Both the position numbers and the translations under genes were made by a program. Positions 22,201 to 32,300 of a stretch of DNA of 64,000 bases are shown here, piece after piece (position 1 is the stretch's first letter; every line of letters starts with the position of its first letter). Below the pieces are notes generated by a model that saw only the letters and a list, made by a program, of their open reading frames with translations, was not told the DNA's origin and ran no database searches. The DNA lies in NCBI GenBank assembly GCA_030549495.1, contig JAUIRK010001052.1, positions 2,604,001 to 2,668,000 on the forward strand, read 5' to 3'. This stretch comes from Nectonema munidae. Lineage: Eukaryota > Nematomorpha > Nectonematoida > Nectonematidae.

Positions 22201-23405
22201 AACGGAAATGTGGATAATAATAATAATGGTAGTTTGTTTGTTGAATAAAAATGATATTATAATAAATTTTGAAAATTATAAAAAAAAAAGTTCGCCCCCA
22301 CCTCCGATAAGAATTGTAGAGAATATGCAACCCTTTTTAAAATAATATTTAGCCTTCATAAAAACGCCGTTTAAAGAGAACTATAGATAGTTTCATGGTC
22401 TTATATTTCTACTTTATTCCACACTCAAATTAGAAGGAAACTGTTGTTTTATAAACAAAAATTTATCCACCTTTTCATTTTTCTTAAGAAAATAAACTTA
22501 GTATATTTTAGAATTAAAATAAAGCTAACAATTTAAGATATATATTGAAAACGTTGAGTAAATCTTTTATTTAACAAAATACCAGCAATAATATTTCGGT
22601 CACTATGACCTTCTTCAGATTTATATGACATTTTCTAAAAAATTTTGCTAAAAAATATATATATTTCATCTAAAATTTGATTCAATATTTTTGGAAACAA
22701 ATTCTAGATAAGTTGAGTAAATCTTTTATTTAACAAAATACCAGCAATAATATTTCGGTCACTATGACCTTCTTCAGATTTATATGCCATTTTCTAAAAA
22801 ATTTTGCTAAAAAATATATATATTTCATCTAAAATTTGATTCAATATTTTTGGAAACAAATTTGATTGATACTTATATGTATTTTCAAATCCTAACTGCA
22901 AAAATTGATGTCATATAAATCTTAATAGTGACCGAAACATTATTGCTGGTATTTTGTTAAATAAAAGATTTACTCAACGTTTTAAATTTATTTTCTTTAC
23001 AACTTTTATTTATTTATAAAGACTCAGCCCCATACTACATTTAAGATATATATGATCTAAATTTTAAAAAAAAATCTTAACAAAAATAAAATACCATAAA
23101 CAAAATTATTGTGAAAGCTGCAAGTTGTACAAAAATAGCATATTAAAATAGATTTTTTAGATCCATAATTAAGTTTTTTTAAATGATCTGTAATATAACA
23201 GTCAAAAAAATTAACTTTTCCTTACTTCAGAAGTCATGTTCCCACATTTTTCAGAATTATAAATTAATTGATTACAATTAGATGTTCTATTTAGTGTTTT
23301 TTGTTGTAATGATCTAATTTCTTTCATTTTAGAATTCAATTCTTCATCATTGTCATCAATATCATTCCACGCATTCCATGAATCTAAAGTATTATTTTCC
23401 GCCAT
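13048..23405 (-). CDS. SNAP29: SNAP29-like Qbc-SNARE, complete in three exons
   Basis: This is a soluble SNARE with two SNARE helices, of the type acting in endosomal, Golgi and autophagosome-lysosome fusion with syntaxin partners. Three exons (23226-23405, 15086-15413, 13048-13214) join with phases 0 and 1 to give 224 residues, against about 258 in human SNAP29. The Qb helix spans about residues 33-105, with the probable zero-layer Gln in ELANQRDKL (residue 65). The Qc helix spans about 171-222, with the zero-layer Gln in ELEEQNTL (residue 193). The linker (about 110-165) is Ser/Asn/Thr-rich and has no cysteine, so the palmitoylation cluster of SNAP25 is absent; that favours SNAP29 over SNAP25. 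The N-terminus is acidic and I see no NPF motif. Introns are 7.8 kb and 1.9 kb; the first carries a Tigger transposon and tandem repeats. Confidence 0.93.
13676..13760 (+). repeat. Copy of the GCGCACATCC repeat family
   Basis: AGCGCACATCCTCAAAATTT followed by TTGAGGGGACGAGC occurs here; related copies start at about 27102 and 29730. It lies in SNAP29 intron 2. Confidence 0.5.
15086..15413 (-). CDS. SNAP29: SNAP29-like exon 2 (Qb SNARE helix and linker)
   Basis: The 328-bp exon has acceptor CATTAAAG and donor GTAAGT. It begins ELANQRDKLNAIDHRLDSMD and continues through KNIEAMKNFWGSFKKFF, the signature end of the first SNARE helix in SNAP29 and SNAP25. The remainder is a flexible linker. It contains runs of A6 and T7 yet stays open. 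Confidence 0.93.
15414..17090. other. SNAP29 intron sequence, no element recognised
   Basis: AT-rich, with only short frames. A 65-codon minus frame at 16692-16889 has no recognisable motif. No terminal repeats seen. Confidence 0.5.
17090..17830 (+). repeat. Tandem repeat, about 180-bp unit, after a C-run
   Basis: A run of about 14 C at 17137 is followed by roughly four units containing AATCAATCAAACCTGTCAAA, CTCATCTCAAAAAGAA and TTTTACACATATATACC. A further diverged unit lies at about 21740-21800, beyond the Tigger element and next to a G-run, in the same orientation. Confidence 0.75.
17976..19371 (+). pseudogene. Tigger-type transposase (pogo, DDE_1), one frameshift and internal deletion
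   Basis: It would catalyse cut-and-paste transposition at TA. Order: pipsqueak-like HTH (SKTQIAKQFGIPLNTLSTWI), CENP-B-type HTH (about residues 60-125, YPDVEEALFIWFKDARAQ, SDGWLTKFKDRHNI), first catalytic Asp in NADETGLFYKLLPSK, second in IALIVDNISSHSR, third in SKTQPMDQGIIKN, then an acidic tail. Relative to the family, about 50 residues after the first Asp are missing, joining SKSLTL directly to PTKYRNNKKAWMT. One frameshift falls in an A8 run at about 18637. Everything else is open, so the copy is recent. The first residues before KKLKSKTQ may be incomplete. AATAAA follows at 19375. Confidence 0.9.
19375..19380 (+). terminator. Poly(A) signal of the Tigger transposase
   Basis: AATAAA starts four bases after the transposase stop codon. 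Confidence 0.55.
20463..21275 (+). repeat. Tandem array of ~145-160-bp units (five to six copies)
   Basis: The recurring core ACATATATTTCATGTAAAAT sits at about 20647, 20790, 20946, 21104 and 21249, each with an upstream GAAATGAAACCAGCATGG-type block and a downstream CAAATTTGATTGACACTTAT block. Units diverge by roughly 10-25 percent. It lies in SNAP29 intron 1. Confidence 0.82.
21285..21810 (+). repeat. Dispersed repeat related to 11128-11395, then a G-run and satellite unit
   Basis: It shares ordered blocks with 11128-11395. It ends near a GGGGGGGGGGGTGGGGGG run at about 21650. A unit of the 17.2-kb satellite follows at about 21740. Confidence 0.6.
22545..22990. mobile_element. Penelope-like terminal repeat copies with ribozyme-like motif
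   Basis: Two direct copies about 160 bp apart (starting 22553 and 22713), plus an inverted shorter copy ending at 22983, carry on one strand CTGAAGAAGGTCATAGTGAC followed by CGAAATATTATTGCTGG. CTGANGA - short hairpin (GGTCA TAG TGACC) - GAAA is the hammerhead-ribozyme core layout reported in Penelope-like element terminal repeats. Stem I pairing could not be made convincing by eye. A Penelope-like reverse transcriptase piece occurs elsewhere in the window (47.1-47.6 kb). Confidence 0.5.
23226..23405 (-). CDS. SNAP29: SNAP29-like exon 1 (N-terminus, start of Qb helix)
   Basis: ATG at 23405 opens exactly 60 codons ending in a GTAAGG donor. The acidic N-terminus (MAENNTLDSWNAWNDIDDND) is followed by SLQQKTLNRTSNCNQLIYNS and EKCGNMTSE. 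This corresponds to the helix that in SNAP25/SNAP29 reads about LLYESEKIGVATAEEL. No upstream in-frame ATG competes. Confidence 0.9.
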
Positions 23406-24230
23406 TTTAAGATTGGAGTAGAAAAAAAAACTGATTAAATTTTTTCAAAGTTCAATCATACTTTTTCCTCAAGTAATTTTACTCTATTAATAATCCATTA
23501 AATCTCTTAGTCCTTTTTAAAAAAAGTGCACACTATTTCTTTACCTTGATGTAGATTTGTATCAAATTACTGTGTGTGATCTGTTTTTTTCTCATCAAAT
23601 TGGTTAATTTGTAGGAACGGTCTTTCAGGCCTTTGTTATTGGAAATTATTTCTAGGGTTTTCTTATTGAAGACTTATGAAAGATGAACTTTGTTTGGTGA
23701 GTCATTGGTAATTGATTTTCCCTTAAATTGTTGATTTCAATAAAGATTAACCTTTGTCCCATCTTTTGAGTGATAAATTATTTATGGTTGATTACATCAA
23801 TACATATTTTAAAAATAAATTCTGCCTTTTAAATGTTTGAAAATAATATTTAATTAAATTTTGGAATAAACATTAAGCATCTGACTTTCATTTATTTCAA
23901 TAATGGCACGTCGATTTTGTATGCAATCAAATAATAATTGTAGTTTTGTAGCACCAGTTTAGGAACGTATTCTTAAATTTATTGAAACTTTCGAGTGTTT
24001 TTAAAATATTTTATAGAAAAGATTTCTCCATACATTTTATCTTTTTGCTTTCATTCATTTTGTATTTTTAGAAATTGAATATTTTCGCTCTAAAAAAGTA
24101 AACACAGCTAAAAATTAATTTACCAATTTGCCCCATTAATTACCTACTTCCGTTGTCTACAATATACTCTGTGCTTGTTCTCGTCAGCCTAAGTATCTAA
24201 GAGTTCTTGGTTCAAACAAGTAGATCTGCT
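23406..24230. promoter_or_regulatory. Presumed promoter side of the SNAP29-like gene
   Basis: About 0.8 kb upstream of the SNAP29 ATG holds no coding or repeat feature that I can recognise. The SNAP29 and RNF146 genes point away from each other across 23.4-26.3 kb. No TATA or CpG feature is convincing. Confidence 0.3.
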
Positions 24231-24239
24231 CGATCAATG

Positions 24240-24950
24240 AAAAACGGATTAGGGATGTAGGCACAACATTTCAAGCTTAGGAAGTAATGCTTAAATTCAG
24301 TCTTGAGCAGCGAAAGGAGATGGATGATCTATTTGATAAATTCTTTATTGGGTTCGCTCCCAAGAGTAGTCAGAATTCCAAACATTCCGTAGCATTTTCT
24401 CTCGATGTTATTTATCCACAAATCTAACTGTCATCAAACGCTCTTAGTTTTTGAGATAAACTTGGTGACAGTACAGTTTAGTTCTTGTATGGTCAGGTTT
24501 AAGTGGTTGAGGGCTCCAAAAATGTCCGACACGTAAGCCATCATTGAAATAAAATTTTTCGTCTTCCAGATATTTTTGAAAATGGTGTTTCTTATCCCTT
24601 AAGAATTCATCTCTCAATTCAAAGAGACGTGCCATTGTATTACCCAGAGAGAGACAGCACACTCTGTGGTCGGAACCGAAATTAACAGAAGAACTTGAAC
24701 ACACAAGTATTGAGAGGGATGTTTTAATGAAATTCAAAATTCTAATTACTAGGTTTAAGCATAATAACATATTTAGAGGGAGCACTTTCGCCCAAAGAGC
24801 GAATCTGTATATGAAACAATGAAAGCGTGTGCCTTTGTTGGCAGAGCTTTTACATGGGCTTTAAACCCTCACATTCGACCGAGCATAGATAGAGATATAC
24901 ATCTTTAAAAAGATAAAAAGCATCTAAGCAAGTTTCTCAATTCTGTTTAT
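24240..24950 (-). mobile_element. hAT transposase remnant (ZBED/SCAND3-like)
   Basis: The minus-strand frame contains LSLGNTMARLFELRDEFLRD and HHFQKYLEDEKFYFN, matching the segment that in ZBED/SCAND3-type hAT proteins reads about RWLSKGKVLSRVFELREEI. Downstream frames continue with KLRAFDD and NATECLEF. Several breaks, no hATC domain seen. It is intergenic. Confidence 0.65.
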
Positions 24951-25084
24951 TATGTTTTAAGAAAAAACTTTTCCTATTTGTTGGCCCCTGCAATTTAATC
25001 AAAAAAAGAACATTTGTATAATTTAGATAAATTTTTATATGTATATTTACTTATAATAGATATGGCAGAGACGGTTGGTTTCAT

Positions 25085-25509
25085 CAGTAATAAATAAATA
25101 AAACACAATTCTTCGAAGCGAAAATATTTAAGAGGATAGCGGTTGCATATTAGTCAAATATGTGTGCATTAAATATGGGGAGGCCTACTTGCTTGAAAAA
25201 AAGGAAAGAAACAAGAAGGAAGAGGAGAGAAAGTGACTTTTAATATAGTGTAAAGGAGGCTATGAGGGAAAGAACAAAGAAAATTTGTTTTGGCTGTAAG
25301 AAAGAGTAAAACAACGCCTAATAATAATGAGGGGTATGAAGTAATAATGGTGGTATAACAATATGTTATAGTGTGTTGTTTTAGGTGAAGAAAGAGGATT
25401 ATCATGCATGTTGTGTATTATGGTGTATAAAGTTTTTGCGTTGTGTTGAAGTGATGATTTGATAATAAATATTTTTGCTTCGAAGAGTTGTGTTTTATTT
25501 ATCTATTTC
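25085..25509. mobile_element. MITE with ~38-bp terminal inverted repeats
   Basis: Ends 25085-25129 and 25465-25509 are inverted copies around AAAACACAATTCTTCGAAGC. The 335-bp interior is strongly purine-rich on the plus strand and non-coding; minus-strand frames there are composition artefacts. AAATAAATA flanks make the target duplication ambiguous. Confidence 0.72.
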
Positions 25510-25849
25510 CTTAACCTTACAATACTGATATATTTACTTACTTTGCGTTTAATGTATTTGTCAAGCTATATATATACAGATCATGAAAGAAATTATCATG
25601 AATGCTAGATGTTTGAGATATTTTTTTAGGGTAATGAAAATTTTTTAGAGGAGCTTGAGAATTAACTGGGGGAAGGCTTGAGAATTAGTTGGGGGGGGGG
25701 GGGAGGGGGTGCTTGTGCCCCAAAATTTTATAAGTAGTCTGATTTGGGTAAAAAGAAATCGATTATCTGAAAATTATTAAAAAAAAAATTCTAAAAATAA
25801 GAATAAAATTTTCAAATAGAATGTAAAAACAATCAAAAGGTTTTAATGA

Positions 25850-26060
25850 TGGTTACAGCTTAGGTCTCAATACAGATGGTTTGGGTTCGATTCCCAATCG
25901 AAACTATAGTTGGCAGATATCCTAGTGCTAGGAGCGTAGGGTATTGATCCCGTCTGGGTTCGATTCCAATCTTGACTATTATCACTATCTGTCCAGCTAT
26001 TGAAGATTATTCTTCCCTATGGGATACGATACCGATGACTAAATAAAACTATCCTGATCA
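25850..26060 (+). mobile_element. tRNA-derived SINE, dimer-like
   Basis: Two pol III B-box matches, GGGTTCGATTCCCAATC at about 25887 and GGGTTCGATTCCAATC at about 25960, lie 73 bp apart, each preceded by a degenerate A-box region. The 3' part has two similar segments AGCTATTGAAGATTATTCTT and AGCTATGTAAGATTATTCTT. It lies about 200 bp upstream of the RNF146 start. Confidence 0.65.
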
Positions 26061-26263
26061 TCGTCGAGCTATGTAAGATTATTCTTCTTTTTGATGCGTT
26101 AGAGACAACTAAAAACTAGAAATAAATATCTTTAAGTTTTAATATCTTTAATTAAAATTTTATTTTAAATAATTTTACTTTAATTCTTATAATTTTTAAA
26201 ATGTGAAAACTTAAAATAATTATGATATTACGCTATAATATTTCATTTTCTTTTCTTTAAAAT

Positions 26264-26382
26264 ATGGTGACAAATCTAGAGTGTACTGTTTGCTTAGAAA
26301 AAACTATATTTCCAACAAAGTTAAGTTGTGGGCATTCTTTTTGTTACCTTTGTATAAAAGGCATTTCATTTGGCTCTTCAAG
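26264..26382 (+). CDS. RNF146: RNF146-like exon 1 (most of RING finger)
   Basis: It encodes MVTNLECTVCLEKTIFPTKL and SCGHSFCYLCIKGISFGSS plus two bases of an Arg codon; the donor is GTAAAA. Six of the eight zinc ligands are here. The N-terminus before the RING is six residues, shorter than in vertebrates. Confidence 0.92.
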
Positions 26383-29300
26383 GTAAAAATTTTTTTTGGT
26401 TTTATTTATAAATTCAAAGTAGACATTTCAACCCGATTTCCAATTTCAAATTTTAGCCAAAATTCTGAATTAAATATGTTATACATTTTTTTTCTATTTT
26501 TAAACAAATTTATTATTTGATGAAAATCTATTTCAAACTCAAAGGCTGGGTGTAAAAATTTTTTTGATATGGTACAAAGACCCAAACTTAACGCTAAACA
26601 ATCATACTAACATTATAAGGCATATTAATACAAATTGTTATGAATTTTAATCTAGCCAACACATGTTAAAGCCGGCTAAAAAGCATGTTTGGTTTATAAT
26701 AAAGAACTTGTTGAAAAAATCTTAAGTATCATATAAACTTGGATATATATATAAATATTTTCAATTTATAATTAAATGTTAATAATTCACAGGCTTGCAA
26801 AATTGGACTTTCCCAGGATTGTTTTAAATATGTGATGTGTATTTACACATTTCAAGGATGCTCACAGTTTTTCCCTAACGCTTAAGATTTAGCCACAAAT
26901 CTTTAGAGCTCACTATATATTAAAATAAATTAAAAAAAGTCAAAATAAAATCTCATAACCTGTATGGTTGAACGCGTGTAGACAACGTGAGTGTCATCTC
27001 CAGCCTGTATAATTGGATGGTTTCTATTCCATGTATAAATGACTAGGGAGACTGTTAAACTTTGGGTTCATATTTTACTAAATTTAAGATTTGATATCAG
27101 GAGCGCACGTCCAAAATTATTGTGGACGAAATTTTTTTTTGCAAATTTTAAAATTATTGGTCTAGAAATACCACGTGAGACCAAATATTCGAGCAATCCT
27201 TTAAAATAGAGTGTATTCCTCGCATACCTAAAAAAAATCCAAAATTGTTGGGGGGGGGGGCGAATATGCTTTTCATTTGAAAATGAAGTAGTCTATCAGG
27301 CACATTATAGGAATTGAAAGGATATTTGATTGATAGAGAAAACAAATAACTGAATGTTGGGGAGTTTTATATGAGTGAATGTAGTCTGAAGGAAAAGAGT
27401 CTACTAGACACCCTGTGATGTTTATATGAAAAAATATGATTGATTAAGGGGCGCACATTAGGGTAATTACAAAATTTTTTTTTAATGAAACTACTTTCAA
27501 AGAAGGAACTTTTATCCACATTTAACAAATATAAGATTCATTTTTGCTTTCGCGAAAAAAAATTCCCCCTTTTTTTAAAATAAATTTTAGAAAAGAGAAA
27601 ATTTCCCCCATTTTAAAGAATTCAATTTATATTAGCCTTTTTAACTTTATTTATAAGAAATAAAAAGCTAAATAAATAACAAAAAAAGATTAAAAATTGT
27701 TTTTGCTAGAAACTTTAAATTTAGAAATTTATGATTTTTCGAAGCTCCATGCAATTCTTCCATAATTTTAATGGCCCGCTCAGTATTTTGATTAGACCTC
27801 GGGATATCAATTTTCGATTTCTCAAGATTCCAATGCCTTTTTAAACAATTGATTGCTTTTTTGCATTCTATATAATTTGTAAAGCCTTTAACAAACTACT
27901 AAAAGTGTTTTCCTTGTAGTGTTGATTTGCAAACCAAGCCTCGGCCCACTCATAACAAATAAAATCACGCGCTGCTTCAAACATCTTGCGCTTTTCTTCC
28001 AGAAGAAAAAAGCCATAACAACGTACTTTGCTCGTGAGTTCCACCGGGCTTGATTTACCTTTGGAAGTTTTTCCAGTGTATTTTAGGCCAACTTAAAGTT
28101 TTTTTGTAGTGACGATAAGCCTGGCAAAGTTCATACAAAAACTTAAAATCGTCTCGCCATCCAGGATTTTCGCCTGTCTCTTCGACATCTTCTTTTTCCG
28201 TGTTTTGATATTTGTTTTTTAAATATTCATAATCTTTTGTTAATTCTTCAATAAAAAGAAAGCAAAGTTGTGGTTTACTTGTATTTTCTGGAATGAAAAA
28301 GTTTATTACATGTTTGAGTAGCAAATCAAGAATGTGGTGCTGACAGCCAATGTACTGTGGCTTCTCAAACCCTTTGTGCACTATGTCATCTTGAATTCGT
28401 TTAACAATGCCATTTAAACGACCTGTGTTTACAGCAGTTGTGTCGCTAATTATCATGCTAATATTTTTCCAGGCATCAAATTCATCAATTAACTTATGAA
28501 GTTCATGATGTATAGCTTTTGCTGTGCCGTCAAGACATTTCAAAACACCAAGTTTAATTTCTGTCACAACGTTGTTGAGTAAAACAATTTGATATTCCTC
28601 GCCAGCTAGCTTTTTACCATCAAAGTGAAGACAAAAATGTTCATCATTTTGTAATTTTTTAAATATTTTTATCTTTGCTTCTCTTCCACTTTGAATAACT
28701 TTTTTCCAAATACCTGACTGGCTAGGAACATCAACATTATATCCCTGCTCAGAAATTGTTTCAAGAACTTTTCGTGCTTTGTGTGTTCAAATGTTGTTTT
28801 TAATGACAAGTAAGCTTGCTGTTTCAGTTTTTGCTCTTTTATAAACCAAATTTTTTCCAGAAAAAGATGAAGGAGAAAAAAGTTCATAAGCAGATGATTC
28901 AGAACTGGACTTATCGTCATAAGGTGGATGATAGTCTTCAGCTTGGCTGGATACTGCTTGAATACTAATGCGTTTTCTTGGATGTATTGTTTTTAAAAGA
29001 TTTCTTGGATGTATTGTTTGCCTCTTTTACAGTAGAATATCCAATTTTACCACCACTTTCGATTTGCTTGATGTAAAACTCCTCATCTTCTGTGCATTTC
29101 CACTCGCCTTTAAGATTTGTGATATCAAATAATTTAGAAAGTGTGGAAATGAATTTACTAGATGGGTTTTTCTTGTTTTTATCGCGGAGATTTATTAATT
29201 GATTTAGTTTTTTTCTTATAAGTGCGCTAGAAAAATGAGGAAAGTTCAATACTTCTCTCCAAAGCAGTTCAATATCTGTAATCATAATATTCACTCTATC

Positions 29301-32300
29301 TAGACGTAGCTTTGTACAATTAAATAAAAAAAGAAAATTACCAAGAACTTGACGATTTGTTGGAATTCGGGAGAGATGTGAAATTTTTTCAATGAAAGGA
29401 ATTTTTGATCACTTTTTATTTTACATAGACTTGATAAGTTTCTTTTCCATGTATTCCTGTTTTTTTCTACACTTTTATAGGAATTTTTAGACGCCATTTT
29501 TATAAATCAGAACCAAAAAAATTATAAACTAGAAATATAAAATATATAGTGTTTTATTATAAAAATTAACAAATTTTTAAAGCATGTATTTTTAAATTTA
29601 AAAATAGGGGGAGGTTTTTTTAATTTTTTTTAAAATCAACAATAATAATGTAATCTATATAAAAATGTTCCACTATTAAAAAGGGTTTGTGTTTTTTATT
29701 TAAAAATTTTTAATTTAGTAATCACCCTAGCGCACATCCTTGAAATTATTGGAGGAGGGCGGACTTTCAAGCGTCTTCCAAAAAAGACAACAAATTTTTC
29801 TGAATTCCTACTACTCTCTTGTTTATTCTATTTCATTCTTAATTAAGCTTAATGTAAACTTTAACCTTCGCCCTATTAAGCTTAACATCAACAATGAATC
29901 AGGACTTATATATAGCTCTTTCCTTCTCACTTCAAATAGATGCGCACCATCTCCAAATTATGTATAGAAAAGGAGTAAAGATATAAATTAACAATAAAAA
30001 AATGGAAGTTTTATTGAATGAAAAAAATCATTCATTAATTTTCCATTGTTCCTTCTTCCTAAAAAATGAAAAAATGTTTTATTGAGAAAAATAAATAAAA
30101 AACACATCCAAATTTCATAACTTATGAGGTAATTTCTATCAAAAATGTAAAACAGAACTAAAGTTAGAAAACTTGGTATTGGAATTTTTCATTCTTTTTA
30201 GTGTATAAGAATAAGTGTGAGTTAGTTAGACTCAAAAAGGGTATAAAATAAAGATAAAATTGTGCAAACAAAAATCAAACAATAAATTAAGATTGCATTA
30301 CTTCATTTTTCTCAGCATCATTCATAAATCTACAAAAGTAAAATAACTTTTAACATTTTGCAATGATTTGCCTTTTATAATAACTTTTAAGAAAAAAAAA
30401 GTATCAGAAAAAGTTATAGAGCTTCAACAGAAACTAAAAAATTTTACAACATAACTAAGTTTTTTGAAAACTAATTTGACGTATCCCCTACAGCATACTC
30501 TATGGGTGGCATGGCAGATTGGTTGAGATGATAGACTAAGCACGGAAGCCTCTGGATTCGATTACTCATCGATACCAATTTGTTCATAGTTTGACATAAT
30601 CTGTAACTCAGTGGCTTGTCAATGAAAACACATCCACTACCTTTACCTTATTTTTTACTCAAAATTGCTACATAATTAACATAAGAGAAGGAGACAAAAT
30701 GAACTAATAAAGCAATTTTCACTATTTTAAAATGAAACTGTCTGTTCTCAGAATAATTTCAAAATAATAGGAGGCATAAAAAATAAGATAGTTTATTTAA
30801 TATTTTCAAGTTTTTATAAGCAGCAAAAGCCAACGTTGAAGTAGCTAACGCTTATATGGTGATTTGGTAACGCTTGTATTTTTTACATTACGGGTAATTT
30901 GTAGTTTAATCACTTTTTATAAAATTATTTAAGTCTAAGAACACAAAATCATAAAAAAAACCATTTAAACTAACATAAATCATAGTATACGAGAACAAGA
31001 AAATCATTGCGTTTCTTTGACTATTTTTGTCTACAAATAAAATTCTGACAGCTGTCATAAATGCATCAAGTACATAATTAACAACTGAAACATTTTTTTC
31101 GATATATTTTTATTATAATAATCAACAAATTTTATTAAAAAAAATAATTTAATTAATTATCTAGTGTTACTTACAAAATTTAACAATCGAAAATTATAAA
31201 AAATATCTCTGCTCAAATATTAAGCAAATAGAGTATTCTTGCTTTTAAAATAGCTGGTCGAGAAATGAAATCAGCATGGTCAATTAACCCCCCTCCCCTC
31301 TCGTAACTGATGGTTACAAGAAATGTTCAAAATTTAAGCTTTGTTGAAAGACGGTTTCTTGAGCCGAAAATATTCATTCCCAATAGCTATTAAAAAAATT
31401 TCTTGACTTGAAATTTTTTTTCAAATGTTACAAAATGTAACAAACGACTGATAAAGATTAAGTGACCTTTGTTGAAAAAATTTTTTAACGCGAGTCTGCC
31501 AATATTCATTGTTATAAAATTGTAACGATTGAAAACTATTTTTCTCTCATTTAAAAACAAACAAATTTTTGCGAAATGTTTGGTGTATTGATGGAACTAA
31601 ATTTTTACCAAAAATCTGTGATTACTTTGAATAGCTGAACTTTGGTATCATGAAAAAAGCTTCTGAAAATATTTAACTTATATTCCGCTAAAAACTAGTT
31701 TCTAATGAGATAAAATAGAATTATCTTTAATTTAACTCTAAATACAAATTAGAGAGAAGAGAGCTTGACTGAGAGAAGAGAGCTTGACTGATTGAGTTTT
31801 AGCAGAGAAAGCGGAAGAGAAAAATAGAGAAGGAGACAGAAAGAGAAATAGAATCACTGTGGCAGAAGATGAGAAAATCTGGTGGATCATCCACATGTGT
31901 TTGCTCAAAAATACTACAAGGAGGAAGACACTGTGATAAATATGGCTTACTTATTGTGTGCATATTGAAACAATGGATTATATAGCTCTCACATCGCTTG
32001 TAAAATATTTTTGATAGGAATTTCAGAGCAGCTTGTCATGATGTTTGACTCGAAAGTCTGCATTCCCTCTTTTATTCTCTTACTTGCATTATCATGTATT
32101 CGAATGATCATTACATCCTATAATGCGATCATCATACATGTTTTATAAACAAGCAGCAACTTTTACTTATAGAAAAAGCCTTCACACATGTAAGACAACA
32201 CACATGAAGGGTTTCCGGCCATTAGGGGCAAAAAGACATTAGGGGCATTTTGCTCATCATAACGCTTTGCAGCAAAATAAACACATCATTCATCAAGAAA

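Noticed and set aside
25880-25990. Two tRNA genes
   Set aside because: B boxes only; the flanking sequence does not fold as tRNA.
30500-30660. tRNA gene
   Set aside because: A and B boxes are present, but no acceptor stem or complete cloverleaf can be drawn; a SINE head is likelier.
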